A stretch of DNA of 54,096 nt, from contig NZ_JAPSKE010000029.1 in NCBI RefSeq assembly GCF_031177825.1, forward strand, positions 1 to 54,096, given 5' to 3'. How positions within the stretch are numbered: position 1 is the first letter of the stretch; every line of letters begins with the position of its first letter. Origin of the DNA: Paenibacillus sp. (GTDB lineage Bacteria; Bacillota; Bacilli; Paenibacillales; YIM-B00363). Both the position numbers and the translations under genes were made by a program. Below, in pieces: positions 42,712 through 51,519 of this stretch. The notes below the pieces were generated by a model. That model saw only the letters and a program-made list of their open reading frames with translations, was not told the origin of the DNA and searched no databases.

Positions 42712-45390
42712 ATGGAAATCGTGGAATGGAACGTTGGGCAAGGGGAAGCCCGTTGGATCGAGAAGCCGGCGATCGATCATCGGAGCTGGAGTCGATATAC
42801 GGTGGAAGCGGATGTCGCGGTCGAAGCCGGGGGCGCCGCGGTGCTGTTCGGCGCGAAGGACGACACCGCCTATTACGGCTGCGGCTTGGATCTATGCGGC
42901 CCTGGGGCCGCGGTGACGATCTATGCGGTCGAAGGCGGCGGCCGGGCCGAGCTGGGACGCGCGACGCTCCCGGGAGAGGAGGCGTCCGCCGTCTCGCGCG
43001 CGTCGCTTCGCATCGAGCTCGGAACGGGCGAGGTTCGCGTCTTCGCGAACGGCCGACTCGCGCTCGAAGCCGCGACGCCCGCGTTCGGTTCCGGCACGAT
43101 CGGTTTCGCGACGGGCGCGGGGCAGCGAGCCGTGTTCCGCGACCTTCGCGTGCTGGCGGAGGACGGACGCGCGATGTATGTCAATCGCTTCTACGATCCG
43201 ACGGTCGTGCATTTCAGCGCGGGCCGCATCGAGGGAGCGAGCGGCCTGCTGCTCGAAGGGGACGCGGTCGCGCTGCTCGAGACGCCGGCGGCGACCGATA
43301 GTCCGCTGTTCCGGAAGGCTTTCGAGCTTCCCGCCGGCGTCCCGGTGGCGAGCGCCGTCGCGCGCGTCTATGCCGTCGGCTGGTACGAGTTGCGCGTCAA
43401 CGGCCGGAAAGCCGACAATCGCGTGCTGACGCCGGCCAATACGCCGTACGAGCGCCGGATGCTGTACGACGAATACGACGTGACGGACGCGCTGCGGACC
43501 GGCGGCAACGCGCTCGGCCTCTGGCTCGGCAACGGCTACAACGCCAACTATTCCCGCTGGGGCTGGAAGTGGAGGCGGAACAAGGCCGTCGTTCTGCAGC
43601 TGGACGTCGAGCTGGCCGACGGCGGCAAGCGGCGAATCGTCACGGACGAGACGTGGCGGACGACGGACAGTCCGCTGCTCGAGAACGACATCTACGACGG
43701 CGAGACGTACGACGGCCGGCTCGACCGGCCGGGCTGGGATACTTACGCTTACGCGGACGACGATTGGCTTCCCGCCGCGCCGGCCGTCCCGCCGGAAGGG
43801 ACGCTCGAGCCGAATCCGCAGCCGCCGGTGCGCGCGTTCGCGGCGCTCGAGCCGGTCCGCGTCCTGCGCCCGAGGGAAGGCGTCGCCGTCTACGACTTCG
43901 GCCAGAACGTCGCCGGATGGGCGAGGGCGACGGTCGAAGGAGCGGTTGGGAGCCGCCTGACGCTCCGCTACAGCGAGCTGATCGACGCGGACGGCAACCT
44001 CGATCCGTGGACGAACCGGAACGCGAAGGCGACGGACGCGTACATCTTGAACGGCGAGGGGATCGAGACGTACGAGCCGCGGTTTACATACCACGGGTTC
44101 CGGTACGTGGAAGCGTCCGGCGACGCCCGGCCGATCGCGGTTCGCGCGGTTCCGATCCGCACGGACGTCCGGGAGACCGGGCGATTCGCCTGCTCCGACG
44201 CGCTCGTGAACCGGATCCAGAGCAATCTCCGTTGGTCGTTCCTCAACAACCTGGTCACGATCCCGACGGATTGCTGCCAGCGCGACGAACGGACGCCTTG
44301 TCTGATGGATTCGGCGGTCGTCGAGGAAGCGGCCATCCAAAACTTCGATATGCGGCACTATTATCGCAAGTGGCTCGGGGACATCGAAGACAGCGTCACC
44401 AACCCCGATTGGAGCGGGGACAAGGTGACGCTTCCTTGGCACTTGTACCGGTATTACGGAGACAAGGAGACGCTGGCGAGACAGTACCCGTCCATGCGCG
44501 GCTATGTCGACCATCTCGCGCGGCGGTGGCCGGAAGGCATCGTGACGGAAGGCTTCGGGGACTGGTGCGCGCCGAACGAGGACGGCTGGGAGTCGTATTT
44601 CCGCGAAGTGGAGATCGTCAATACGTCGCTTTACTACAGCCAGACGTCGATCGTCTCCGAAGCGGCCGCCGTCTTGGGGTTGCCGGACGAAGCGCGGCGG
44701 TACGCGGAGCTTGCGGATACGATCAAGCGCGCGTTCAACGAGGCGTTCTACAAGGGCGACGGCCGGTACGGCAACGGTACGCAAACCGCGTTGCTGATGC
44801 CGCTCGCCCTCGGCCTGACGCCGGAAGAGGCGATCGCGCCGACCGTCCGCCGACTGGCGGAGGCGATCGCCGCGAAGGACAACCGCCTGGACACGGGCAT
44901 CTACGGCACCCGGTACTTGCTGGACGTGCTCGCCGACCACGGATACGTCGATTTGGCGTACGAGGTGCTCACGCAGGAGAGCTATCCGAGCTTCGGGTTC
45001 CAGATCGCTTCGGGAGCGACGACGCTGTGGGAGCAATGGAGCGAGAAAGGCGGCATGCATTCGCACGATCACGCGATGTTCGGAGGCATCGGCGTATCGT
45101 ACTACACCCGTCTGGCCGGCATTCGCCCGCTTACCCCAGGGTACGATACGATTCTCATTCATCCTTGCATTCCTAGCGCGCTGGACTGGGCGGAAGCGAG
45201 CGTTGACACGCCGAAGGGTCGCATCTCCTCGGCGTGGAGGAAGGAAGAGGGGCGGCTCCGGCTCGAAGTCGACATCCCCGAGGGGACGACCGCCTGGATC
45301 GTCTTGCCAAGCGGCGCGACGAAGCGTCCCGAACACGAACGAGAGCGGGTCCCGGCGGGACCGGGGAAGCACACGTTCGAAATCGAATAG
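42712..45390 (+). CDS. GH78 alpha-L-rhamnosidase
   Basis: The 892-residue enzyme has an N-terminal jelly-roll domain of concanavalin or DUF1080 type (about 1-165; AVLFGAKDDTAYYGCGLDL), the Bac_rhamnosid_N and beta-sandwich domains (about 195-495; NGRKADNRVLTPANTPYERRMLYDEYDVT), an (alpha/alpha)6 catalytic barrel (about 500-820), and a C-terminal beta-domain. QRDER (524-527) holds the expected general acid E526; E774 in GATTLWEQW is the likely base. The usual GWTGD after RDER reads TPCLMD. No signal peptide, so it trims imported rhamnosides. GTG 42721 is a plausible alternative start, since GGAGGAG is very close to ATG 42712. It has its own promoter beside the importer. Confidence 0.9.
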   Translation: MEIVEWNVGQGEARWIEKPAIDHRSWSRYTVEADVAVEAGGAAVLFGAKDDTAYYGCGLDLCGPGAAVTIYAVEGGGRAELGRATLPGEEASAVSRASLRIELGTGEVRVFANGRLALEAATPAFGSGTIGFATGAGQRAVFRDLRVLAEDGRAMYVNRFYDPTVVHFSAGRIEGASGLLLEGDAVALLETPAATDSPLFRKAFELPAGVPVASAVARVYAVGWYELRVNGRKADNRVLTPANTPYERRMLYDEYDVTDALRTGGNALGLWLGNGYNANYSRWGWKWRRNKAVVLQLDVELADGGKRRIVTDETWRTTDSPLLENDIYDGETYDGRLDRPGWDTYAYADDDWLPAAPAVPPEGTLEPNPQPPVRAFAALEPVRVLRPREGVAVYDFGQNVAGWARATVEGAVGSRLTLRYSELIDADGNLDPWTNRNAKATDAYILNGEGIETYEPRFTYHGFRYVEASGDARPIAVRAVPIRTDVRETGRFACSDALVNRIQSNLRWSFLNNLVTIPTDCCQRDERTPCLMDSAVVEEAAIQNFDMRHYYRKWLGDIEDSVTNPDWSGDKVTLPWHLYRYYGDKETLARQYPSMRGYVDHLARRWPEGIVTEGFGDWCAPNEDGWESYFREVEIVNTSLYYSQTSIVSEAAAVLGLPDEARRYAELADTIKRAFNEAFYKGDGRYGNGTQTALLMPLALGLTPEEAIAPTVRRLAEAIAAKDNRLDTGIYGTRYLLDVLADHGYVDLAYEVLTQESYPSFGFQIASGATTLWEQWSEKGGMHSHDHAMFGGIGVSYYTRLAGIRPLTPGYDTILIHPCIPSALDWAEASVDTPKGRISSAWRKEEGRLRLEVDIPEGTTAWIVLPSGATKRPEHERERVPAGPGKHTFEIE

Positions 45391-45406
45391 AATCGGACAC
45401 TACGAA

Positions 45407-45445
45407 GAAGTCCGCGAGGTTCGAGCCCTCGCGGACTTCTTTTTC
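45407..45445 (+). terminator. Intrinsic terminator of the GH78 gene
   Basis: GAAGTCCGCGAGG and CCTCGCGGACTTC form a perfect 13-bp stem followed by TTTTTC. Confidence 0.94.
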
Positions 45446-46294
45446 TTATTCTCGAAAAGAGGAAAACCTCAATCGCTTCATGGTACGGAGCGCGACGTTC
45501 ATCGACCACAGCACCGCTACCATGCAGGGGATATAAATCAGCCAATACTGCCATAGAGGCAAGTAGACGCGAAGTATATCGAACCGTATCATCGCGGCGT
45601 TCGCGGCGAAGATGAGCAGCAGCGCGACCGCGTACCCTCCAAGGCTTCGAGTTCGGTAGACGACCGCCGCCAGCAGCGTCGCCTTCGCGAACCCGCACAC
45701 CGCCGACATAAAAATATCGTCGTGATAGGGATCCTCGAATACGCCCGCGTGAAGCGCTCGAACGCCGGAGACACCCAGCGCGAACAGGAACGTCCCGATG
45801 GCGGACCACGCGAACATATGGAGCGTAAGGAAGACGTACGGGAATGCGCCTTGGCGCACCTTCTCGAGCCACAGGCGGGCAAGCCAGAAGAAAAAGATCA
45901 GCGCCGCGATCGTATACGGAATTTTCCACCAATGAAGCTTGTAAACTTCCAACCATCGGAACAGCCATTCGATCCCGCCGAAGCCGAGCGCCGACAAGAT
46001 CCACCACCGCGCGCCGAGCCGGTAGACGGCGACGTACGCGGCGGCGACCGGCACCGCGATCAAATTCGAAACGACGGCGCCGAACGCATTGTCGTAATAC
46101 GGTTTGCTCACGAGATGGGGGGAGTAGCGATAGCTTCCATAAAGCACGAAAGTAAAAAATTCCAAAAAGTAGATCATGCCCGAGAAGGCGAGCACTAGGA
46201 CGAGCGGCCAAAACGCATGCTTTCGGACGAGCAGGACCGCAAGAGCGGCGACGCTGACGGCGCTTAGGGCGAGGTAAGGGATGTAATTCGGCAT
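45446..46294 (-). CDS. Polytopic membrane protein of unknown function
   Basis: A 282-residue protein with about eight hydrophobic segments and short loops rich in aromatic residues (GMIYFLEFFTFVLYGSYRYSPHLV; GGIEWLFRWLEVYKLHWWKIPY). No catalytic or transport motif is recognised. The Trp/Tyr-rich helices and paired Glu in the membrane recall small spore or envelope membrane proteins, but I make no assignment. AGAGAGGA lies upstream of the ATG. It lies on the opposite strand between the two sugar-import modules and is probably unrelated to them. Confidence 0.72.
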   Translation of the reverse strand: MPNYIPYLALSAVSVAALAVLLVRKHAFWPLVLVLAFSGMIYFLEFFTFVLYGSYRYSPHLVSKPYYDNAFGAVVSNLIAVPVAAAYVAVYRLGARWWILSALGFGGIEWLFRWLEVYKLHWWKIPYTIAALIFFFWLARLWLEKVRQGAFPYVFLTLHMFAWSAIGTFLFALGVSGVRALHAGVFEDPYHDDIFMSAVCGFAKATLLAAVVYRTRSLGGYAVALLLIFAANAAMIRFDILRVYLPLWQYWLIYIPCMVAVLWSMNVALRTMKRLRFSSFRE

Positions 46295-46378
46295 AGGATC
46301 CTCTCTGCTATGAATCTAATGATGACGTATCTCTATGTTCCCCATCGGAAGCGTAGAGCAAACCCGCCGGGCGGCATA

Positions 46379-46444
46379 CCTAAAAAAAACACAAACGCGC
46401 AGCGTTGCATTCCATTGTGACCGCTTCCACGGTTCGCGTACGAT
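46379..46444 (+). promoter_or_regulatory. Promoter of the second importer's permease operon, with shared 40-bp motif
   Basis: A 40-bp motif (46379-46418) begins CCTAAAAAAA and ends CATTCCATTGT, as at 48390. Its end forms the -35 (TTGTGA), with TACGAT as a -10 18 bp later. TGTGACCGCTTCCA (46416-46429) is a weak cre-like match with two mismatches. Confidence 0.6.
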
Positions 46445-46498
46445 AGAAACATCACGAACCGAATCTATCGACACGAACGACCCATGAGGAGGGGAGCC

Positions 46499-47464
46499 AT
46501 GAATCCACACGCACCTACGACGCCGAACGCCTCGCGTGCCAAGCCGCCGAAACCGAAGCTTCGCGCGACAGTAAGCTTTATGTTGAAATACAAGGCGTTG
46601 TACTTGCTGGCCGTGCCGGGCGTCGTCTATTTTCTCGTCTTTAAGTACGTGCCGCTGCTCGGCTCCGTCATCGCGTTCCAGAATTACAATTTGTTCAAGG
46701 GGTTCACGGGGAGCCCTTGGGCGGGATTGACGCATTTCCAGAAAATGTTCGCGCATTACGACTTCCTCCGTATTCTGAAAAACACGATTTATCTCGGGCT
46801 GCTCGACATCGCGATCGCCTTCCCGGCGCCGATCGTTCTGGCGCTGCTGCTGAACGAAGTGCGCAGGCTCGCCTTCAAGCGGACGGTACAGACGATCATC
46901 TACGCGCCTCACTTCTTGTCGTGGGTCATTATCAGCGGCATCTTCGTCGGCATCCTGTCGCCGTCCTCCGGCTTCGTGAACACGATGTTGGGCTGGTTCG
47001 GCATCGAGCCGATTTATTTCCTCGTCGAGAACGCCTGGATCCGGCCGGTGCTCGTCGGCTCGGGCGTGTGGAGGGACGTCGGGTACGGAACGATCATCTA
47101 CTTGGCGGCGTTGACGTCCATTAACCCGGAGCTGTACGAGGCGGCCGAGATGGACGGCGCGAACCGGTGGAAGCAGACGCTGGCGATCACGCTTCCGTCG
47201 CTGCTGCCCGTCATTACCGTGCTGTTCCTGCTGAAGATCGGCGACTTCCTCGACTTCGGCTTCGAACGCGTCTTCGTGTTCCAGAACTCGCTCAATCTCG
47301 AGAGCAGCGAAATTTTGGACACGTTCATCTACAAGGCGGGGCTGCAGCAGATGCAGTACAGCTACGCGACGGCGATCGGGCTGTTCAAGTCGATCGTCGG
47401 ACTGACGCTGCTCGTCATCGCCAATACGCTAAGCCGCAAGGCGACCGGCGAATCGCTGTATTAA
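46499..47464 (+). CDS. LplB-type sugar ABC transporter permease (second module)
   Basis: The 321-residue protein has six membrane helices and the EAA loop EAAEMDGANRWKQTLAITLPSLLP. It resembles the permease at 40647 (ALYLLAVPGVVYFLVFKYVPLLGSVIAFQNYN). ATG 46499 is preferred over 46484 because GAGGAGGGG lies immediately upstream of it. First gene of the second importer, followed 12 bases later by its partner permease. Confidence 0.93.
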   Translation: MNPHAPTTPNASRAKPPKPKLRATVSFMLKYKALYLLAVPGVVYFLVFKYVPLLGSVIAFQNYNLFKGFTGSPWAGLTHFQKMFAHYDFLRILKNTIYLGLLDIAIAFPAPIVLALLLNEVRRLAFKRTVQTIIYAPHFLSWVIISGIFVGILSPSSGFVNTMLGWFGIEPIYFLVENAWIRPVLVGSGVWRDVGYGTIIYLAALTSINPELYEAAEMDGANRWKQTLAITLPSLLPVITVLFLLKIGDFLDFGFERVFVFQNSLNLESSEILDTFIYKAGLQQMQYSYATAIGLFKSIVGLTLLVIANTLSRKATGESLY

Positions 47465-47476
47465 GGAGGGGACCCC

Positions 47477-48355
47477 ATGAACGCACGAATGACCGCCGGC
47501 TATCGGACGTTTACGATATTCAACTATATCTTCTTGACCGTCGCGACGTTGAGCATGTTTTTACCGCTCCTGAACGTCATCGCGCAGTCGTTCAGCAGTC
47601 CGTTCGCGATCGATCGCGGGGATGTGCTGTTTTGGCCGGTCGAGTTCACGACGATTTATTATCAATACGTGTTCCAGGACGCCTCGATCTGGCGCGCCTT
47701 CGGCATCTCGGTATTCATTACCGTCGTCGGCACGTTCATCAACCTGGCCGCGACGTCGTCGCTCGCCTATCCGCTCTCCCGCGACGAATTCGTCGGCCGG
47801 AAGCAGCTGCTGCTGCTGATCGTCTTTACGATGATATTCACCGCGCCGCTCATTCCGGAATTCATCTTGATCCGCGAGCTGAGATTGTCGAACACGCTCT
47901 GGGCGCTTATGATTCCGACGGCGATCAGCGCGTTCAACTTGATCGTGATGCGATCGTTCTTCATGCAAATTCCGAAGGAGCTCATCGACTCCGGCCGCAT
48001 CGACGGCGCCGGCGAGCTGCGCATGGCTTGGAGCATCGTGCTGCCGTTGTCGAAGCCGGTGATGGCGACGGTGGGCATTTTCTACTCGGTCATGAACTGG
48101 AACACGTATAAGAATGCGTTGTACTATATTAACGACAGGGCTTTGTACCCGCTGCAGATCAAGCTGCGCGAGATGCTCATCACCGACGACATCGTCGACA
48201 CGGGGAACGATCTGTTCTCGAACCTCGCGACCGCGTCGCCGCAAGGGGTGCAGATGACGGTCATCATCGTCGCGACGGTGCCGATCGTCATGATCTACCC
48301 GTTCCTGCAGCGGTACTTCGTGAAGGGCATGATGGTCGGCTCGATCAAATCGTAG
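47477..48355 (+). CDS. LplC-type carbohydrate ABC transporter permease (second module)
   Basis: The 292-residue protein has six membrane helices and the EAA loop DSGRIDGAGELRMAWSIVLPLSKP. AAGGAGGGG precedes the ATG. It pairs with the permease just upstream. No terminator is seen after it, so some transcripts may run into the binding-protein gene, which also has its own promoter. Confidence 0.93.
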   Translation: MNARMTAGYRTFTIFNYIFLTVATLSMFLPLLNVIAQSFSSPFAIDRGDVLFWPVEFTTIYYQYVFQDASIWRAFGISVFITVVGTFINLAATSSLAYPLSRDEFVGRKQLLLLIVFTMIFTAPLIPEFILIRELRLSNTLWALMIPTAISAFNLIVMRSFFMQIPKELIDSGRIDGAGELRMAWSIVLPLSKPVMATVGIFYSVMNWNTYKNALYYINDRALYPLQIKLREMLITDDIVDTGNDLFSNLATASPQGVQMTVIIVATVPIVMIYPFLQRYFVKGMMVGSIKS

Positions 48356-48389
48356 GCGCAGGCGATCGGGCGAGCGGACGCGCGGGTCA

Positions 48390-48454
48390 CCTAAAAAAAC
48401 GACAAGTCGATGCAATATCATTCCATTGTTAGAAAATTCATGCGAATCCATAAT
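48390..48454 (+). promoter_or_regulatory. Promoter of the second binding-protein gene, with shared 40-bp motif
   Basis: The motif (48390-48429) has the same length and the same ends as the one at 46379. TTGTTA (48426) and CATAAT (48449-48454) form a -35/-10 pair with 17-bp spacing, the -35 overlapping the motif end. Confidence 0.65.
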
Positions 48455-48492
48455 GAGGGCGTAGCGACATTAATCGAGAAGAGGGGATTCAC

Positions 48493-50100
48493 TTGAAGAA
48501 AAGGTCATTCATCTTTCTTGTAAGCGTTCTTATGATTAGTCTCCTAGCCGCCTGCACGCAGAGCCCGGCGGCGACGCCTTCGACGGATGCGCCGTCGGCG
48601 TCGGGCGGAGCGGCTGCGGAGAAGCCGGCGGAGCCCGAAGCGCCGAAGGAGCCGACGAAGTTCTCGATCGGGATGCGGACGTTGAACGTGAAATACGTGG
48701 AAAACCACGCGAACATAAACGACGATCCGTACGTGAAGGCGCTGGAGCAATTCACGAACACGGACCTGGACATTCGTCTCATCCCGCACGCCGAATACGA
48801 GACGAAGATGGTGCAGATGTTCGCGACGAACGACTTGACGGACGTCATCCAGGCGAGCGGCGGCATCGGCGGCAAGGAGCTGGCGGGTTCGGTCGAGGCC
48901 GGCGTGTTCGTCGATCTGAAGCCGTACCTCGAGGAACACGGCAAGGCGCTGCTCGAGACGATTCCCGAAGCCGCTTGGGAACGGGTGACGGACGCCGAAG
49001 GGCACATCTACGGCATCCCGGAGTATCTCGGCAATCCGTCCCGCCGGGCGACGTGGATCCGGATGGATTTGCTCGAGAAAACCGGGCTGCCGGTGCCGAA
49101 GACGGTCGACGAATATCTCGAGGTGCTGCGCGCGTTCAAAAAGTTAGGGGTGGAAGAACCGTTCGCGGGACGGGCGGAGTTCAAATACGCGGATACGTTC
49201 TTCGGGGCGTACGACGTATTCGGTTACGGCAACGAGCTGGAGCTCGTCGACGGGAAGATGCAGCCGAAGTTCTTGGACGTCGAGAACATGCAGGCCGCTA
49301 TCGGGGTGTATAAGACGATGTACGACGAAGGGCTGATGAGCAAGGAATTCGCGACGGTCAATCCGAACACGTTCAAGGCGAACATTACGTCCGGCAAGGC
49401 GGGCATGTGGAGCATGAACGCCAACGAGCTCCCGATCTGGGGCGAACAGCTCGTGAACAATGTGCCGGAGGCGAAGGTGGCGCTCATTCCGTCGCCGATC
49501 GGCCCGGACGGCAAGGGCGGGTACTCGCTGTACAGCCCGGTGACGCGCTCCTTCCTGATCACGAAGCAAGCGGAAGACAAAGTCGTGGACATCATTAAAT
49601 TTTTCGAATGGCAGACGACGGAGGAAGCGAAGCTGTTTTTCAGCTACGGTCTCGAGGGCACGGACTACACGATGAACGGCAGCGTACCGGTGTATAAAGC
49701 GCCGGAGACGAACGAAGAGCTCGACAAGCAGCGTTACTTGAACTACTGGCTGTGGATGGTCCAGGACACGACGTACAACGAGCTCGTGCTCAGCCAGACG
49801 GAGGAAGGCAGGGAGTTGATCGAAATCTACGACACGATGCTGGCGAACGAAGGCCGCGACGGCTACGAGTTCAACGATCCGTTGGAAGCATGGGTGAACA
49901 ATCCGGACATTAACCCATTCTCCGACCGGTACCCGCCGCTGATCAACGAGCACATTATGAAAATGGTGTTCGGCCAAGAGCCGATCGAAAATTGGCCGAA
50001 GGTCATCGAGGAGTGGCGCTCGAAGGGCGGGGACGCCTTGATCGAGGAAGCGACCAAGAAATATAACGACGGCGCGGTCGTTTATGCGCCGCAGCGTTAA
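48493..50100 (+). CDS. Lpl-type extracellular sugar-binding lipoprotein (second module)
   Basis: The 535-residue protein has a lipoprotein signal peptide with lipobox LLAAC (C21), an Ala/Pro/Ser-rich linker, and the large binding fold of the LplA/LipO class (FAGRAEFKYADTFFGAYDVFGYGNELELVDGKM). TTG start with GAAGAGGGG upstream. Unlike module 1 it follows its permeases. It probably binds a plant-derived oligosaccharide. Confidence 0.92.
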   Translation: MKKRSFIFLVSVLMISLLAACTQSPAATPSTDAPSASGGAAAEKPAEPEAPKEPTKFSIGMRTLNVKYVENHANINDDPYVKALEQFTNTDLDIRLIPHAEYETKMVQMFATNDLTDVIQASGGIGGKELAGSVEAGVFVDLKPYLEEHGKALLETIPEAAWERVTDAEGHIYGIPEYLGNPSRRATWIRMDLLEKTGLPVPKTVDEYLEVLRAFKKLGVEEPFAGRAEFKYADTFFGAYDVFGYGNELELVDGKMQPKFLDVENMQAAIGVYKTMYDEGLMSKEFATVNPNTFKANITSGKAGMWSMNANELPIWGEQLVNNVPEAKVALIPSPIGPDGKGGYSLYSPVTRSFLITKQAEDKVVDIIKFFEWQTTEEAKLFFSYGLEGTDYTMNGSVPVYKAPETNEELDKQRYLNYWLWMVQDTTYNELVLSQTEEGRELIEIYDTMLANEGRDGYEFNDPLEAWVNNPDINPFSDRYPPLINEHIMKMVFGQEPIENWPKVIEEWRSKGGDALIEEATKKYNDGAVVYAPQR

Positions 50101-50111
50101 TTCGAATCAGA

Positions 50112-50147
50112 CTCCCCGCGCGGTTGCGCGGGGAGCATCTTTCTTTT
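50112..50147 (+). terminator. Intrinsic terminator after the second binding-protein gene
   Basis: CTCCCCGCGC and GCGCGGGGAG pair perfectly around a 4-base loop and are followed by CATCTTTCTTTT. Confidence 0.93.
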
Positions 50148-50169
50148 AAGATGAAATTCATAAGAGCTT

Positions 50170-50183
50170 TGTAAGCGGTTGCA
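50170..50183. promoter_or_regulatory. cre-like site before the second two-component pair
   Basis: TGTAAGCGGTTGCA matches TGWAANCGNTNWCA at all but one constrained position, 32 bp before the regulator start. Confidence 0.5.
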
Positions 50184-50214
50184 ACCAAACCCGCTCGGCG
50201 GAGGGAGGCGCTCT

Positions 50215-51519
50215 ATGTACAACGTGTTGGTCGTGGACGACGAGCCGATGATTCGCAAAGGGCTGACGAAAATCTTAGAGAGCGGCGGCTTCGGGCTCGC
50301 GGACATTCGGTCGGCGGAGAACGGAGTCGAAGCGCTGGAACGGATTCGGACGTTTCCGCCCGATTTTCTGTTCACCGACATCCGGATGGCGAAGATGGAC
50401 GGCTTGGAATTGTGCGGCGTCGTGTCCCGCGAATATCCGCAGATCCAGATCGTGATCGTGACGGGCTATGACGACTTCGCGTACGCTCGGCAAGGGATCG
50501 CGTGCGGCGTGAAGGAATACTTGCTTAAGCCCATCACGAAGAAGAGCATACAGGAGGTCGTCGTTCGGCTGCTCGACGCGGAGCGGAAACGCGAGCGCTC
50601 GCTTCCGTCTCTCGCGAAGTCGACGGAATGGATCGATGCGATGGAGGAAGCCGTCTGGTCGTTGTCGGAGGACGACGTCGCCCGCGGCATCGAGTCGCTG
50701 TTCGGCGAGCTTCGGGGCAAGGGGCTGTCGACGCATCAGCAGGCGACGATCGTCGCGGATCTGTGCGAGCTGCTCGCGCGGAAGCTGAACGCTCGCGACG
50801 TCTATCCGCTCGCGACGTCGTTCCGGAAGGAGAACGCCGCCGGAAGCGAGGATGCGCGGGCGCGCCTCGTCGAGTTCGCCGCTTCCGCCATGGACGCGCT
50901 GCGAACGAAGCGCAAGGGCAAAGCGAAGGATCCGATCGAAGAAGCGAAGAAGTACATCGAGCTTCACCTGTCCCGCGACTTCTCCTTGGAAGAGGTCGCC
51001 GACATGCTCGGACTGAACGCTTCGTATTTCAGTCAATTGTTCAAGCAGTCGACCGGGGAGACGTTCGCTTCGTACCGCATCCGCCGCCGCATGGAGCGGG
51101 CGAAGCGGCTGCTCGCCGAGCCGCGGCATCGGATCACGGATATCTCGTACGAGGTCGGCTACGCGGACCACCCCCACTTCACGAAGACGTTCAAGAAGAT
51201 GACCGGCGATACGCCGAAACAATATAGGGAGAAGCTGGGAATCGATCATGAGGAAGAGCTTATTCGGCCAAATCTATCTGTATTTCACCGTCGTCATCCT
51301 CCTTTCGATCTTAGGCGTCGGCATCGTGTCGTACATGCAGTCGTCGCGCGCCCTGGACGATCAGGTCGAGCGGTACATCGGCCAATTGATCCGGCACTCG
51401 ACGTCGCAGACCGAGTCTTATTTGCGGCGCTACGAGCTGGCGAGCGATTCGCTGCTGTCCGAGGACGCGGTGAAGCAATTCATGGAGATGGATCCCGAGG
51501 ACAGCTATCGATTCTATGA
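50215..51519 (+). CDS. YesN-type response regulator with out-of-frame C-terminal extension
   Basis: The protein has a receiver (1-120; D55 in LFTDIRMAK, Lys in YLLKPITKK), a linker, and an AraC-type domain (about 245-342; DFSLEEVADMLGLNASYFSQLFKQSTGETFASY; YEVGYADHPHFTKTFKKMTGDTPKQYREKLG). The family normally ends here, but the frame continues about 92 residues, rich in Arg, His and Val, across the start of the kinase gene: a 272-base overlap. The other plus-strand frame reaches a TGA at 51249 that would give the usual ATGA overlap, so a one-base loss late in the gene or a sequencing error is likely. ATG 50215 has GGAGGGAGG upstream. Confidence 0.88.
   Translation: MYNVLVVDDEPMIRKGLTKILESGGFGLADIRSAENGVEALERIRTFPPDFLFTDIRMAKMDGLELCGVVSREYPQIQIVIVTGYDDFAYARQGIACGVKEYLLKPITKKSIQEVVVRLLDAERKRERSLPSLAKSTEWIDAMEEAVWSLSEDDVARGIESLFGELRGKGLSTHQQATIVADLCELLARKLNARDVYPLATSFRKENAAGSEDARARLVEFAASAMDALRTKRKGKAKDPIEEAKKYIELHLSRDFSLEEVADMLGLNASYFSQLFKQSTGETFASYRIRRRMERAKRLLAEPRHRITDISYEVGYADHPHFTKTFKKMTGDTPKQYREKLGIDHEEELIRPNLSVFHRRHPPFDLRRRHRVVHAVVARPGRSGRAVHRPIDPALDVADRVLFAALRAGERFAAVRGRGEAIHGDGSRGQLSIL

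Noticed and set aside
42892..45372. 826-codon open frame on the minus strand across the GH78 gene
   Set aside because: It mirrors a real gene with clear GH78 motifs; its translation is Arg-rich with no domain, and long antisense frames are expected at this GC content.
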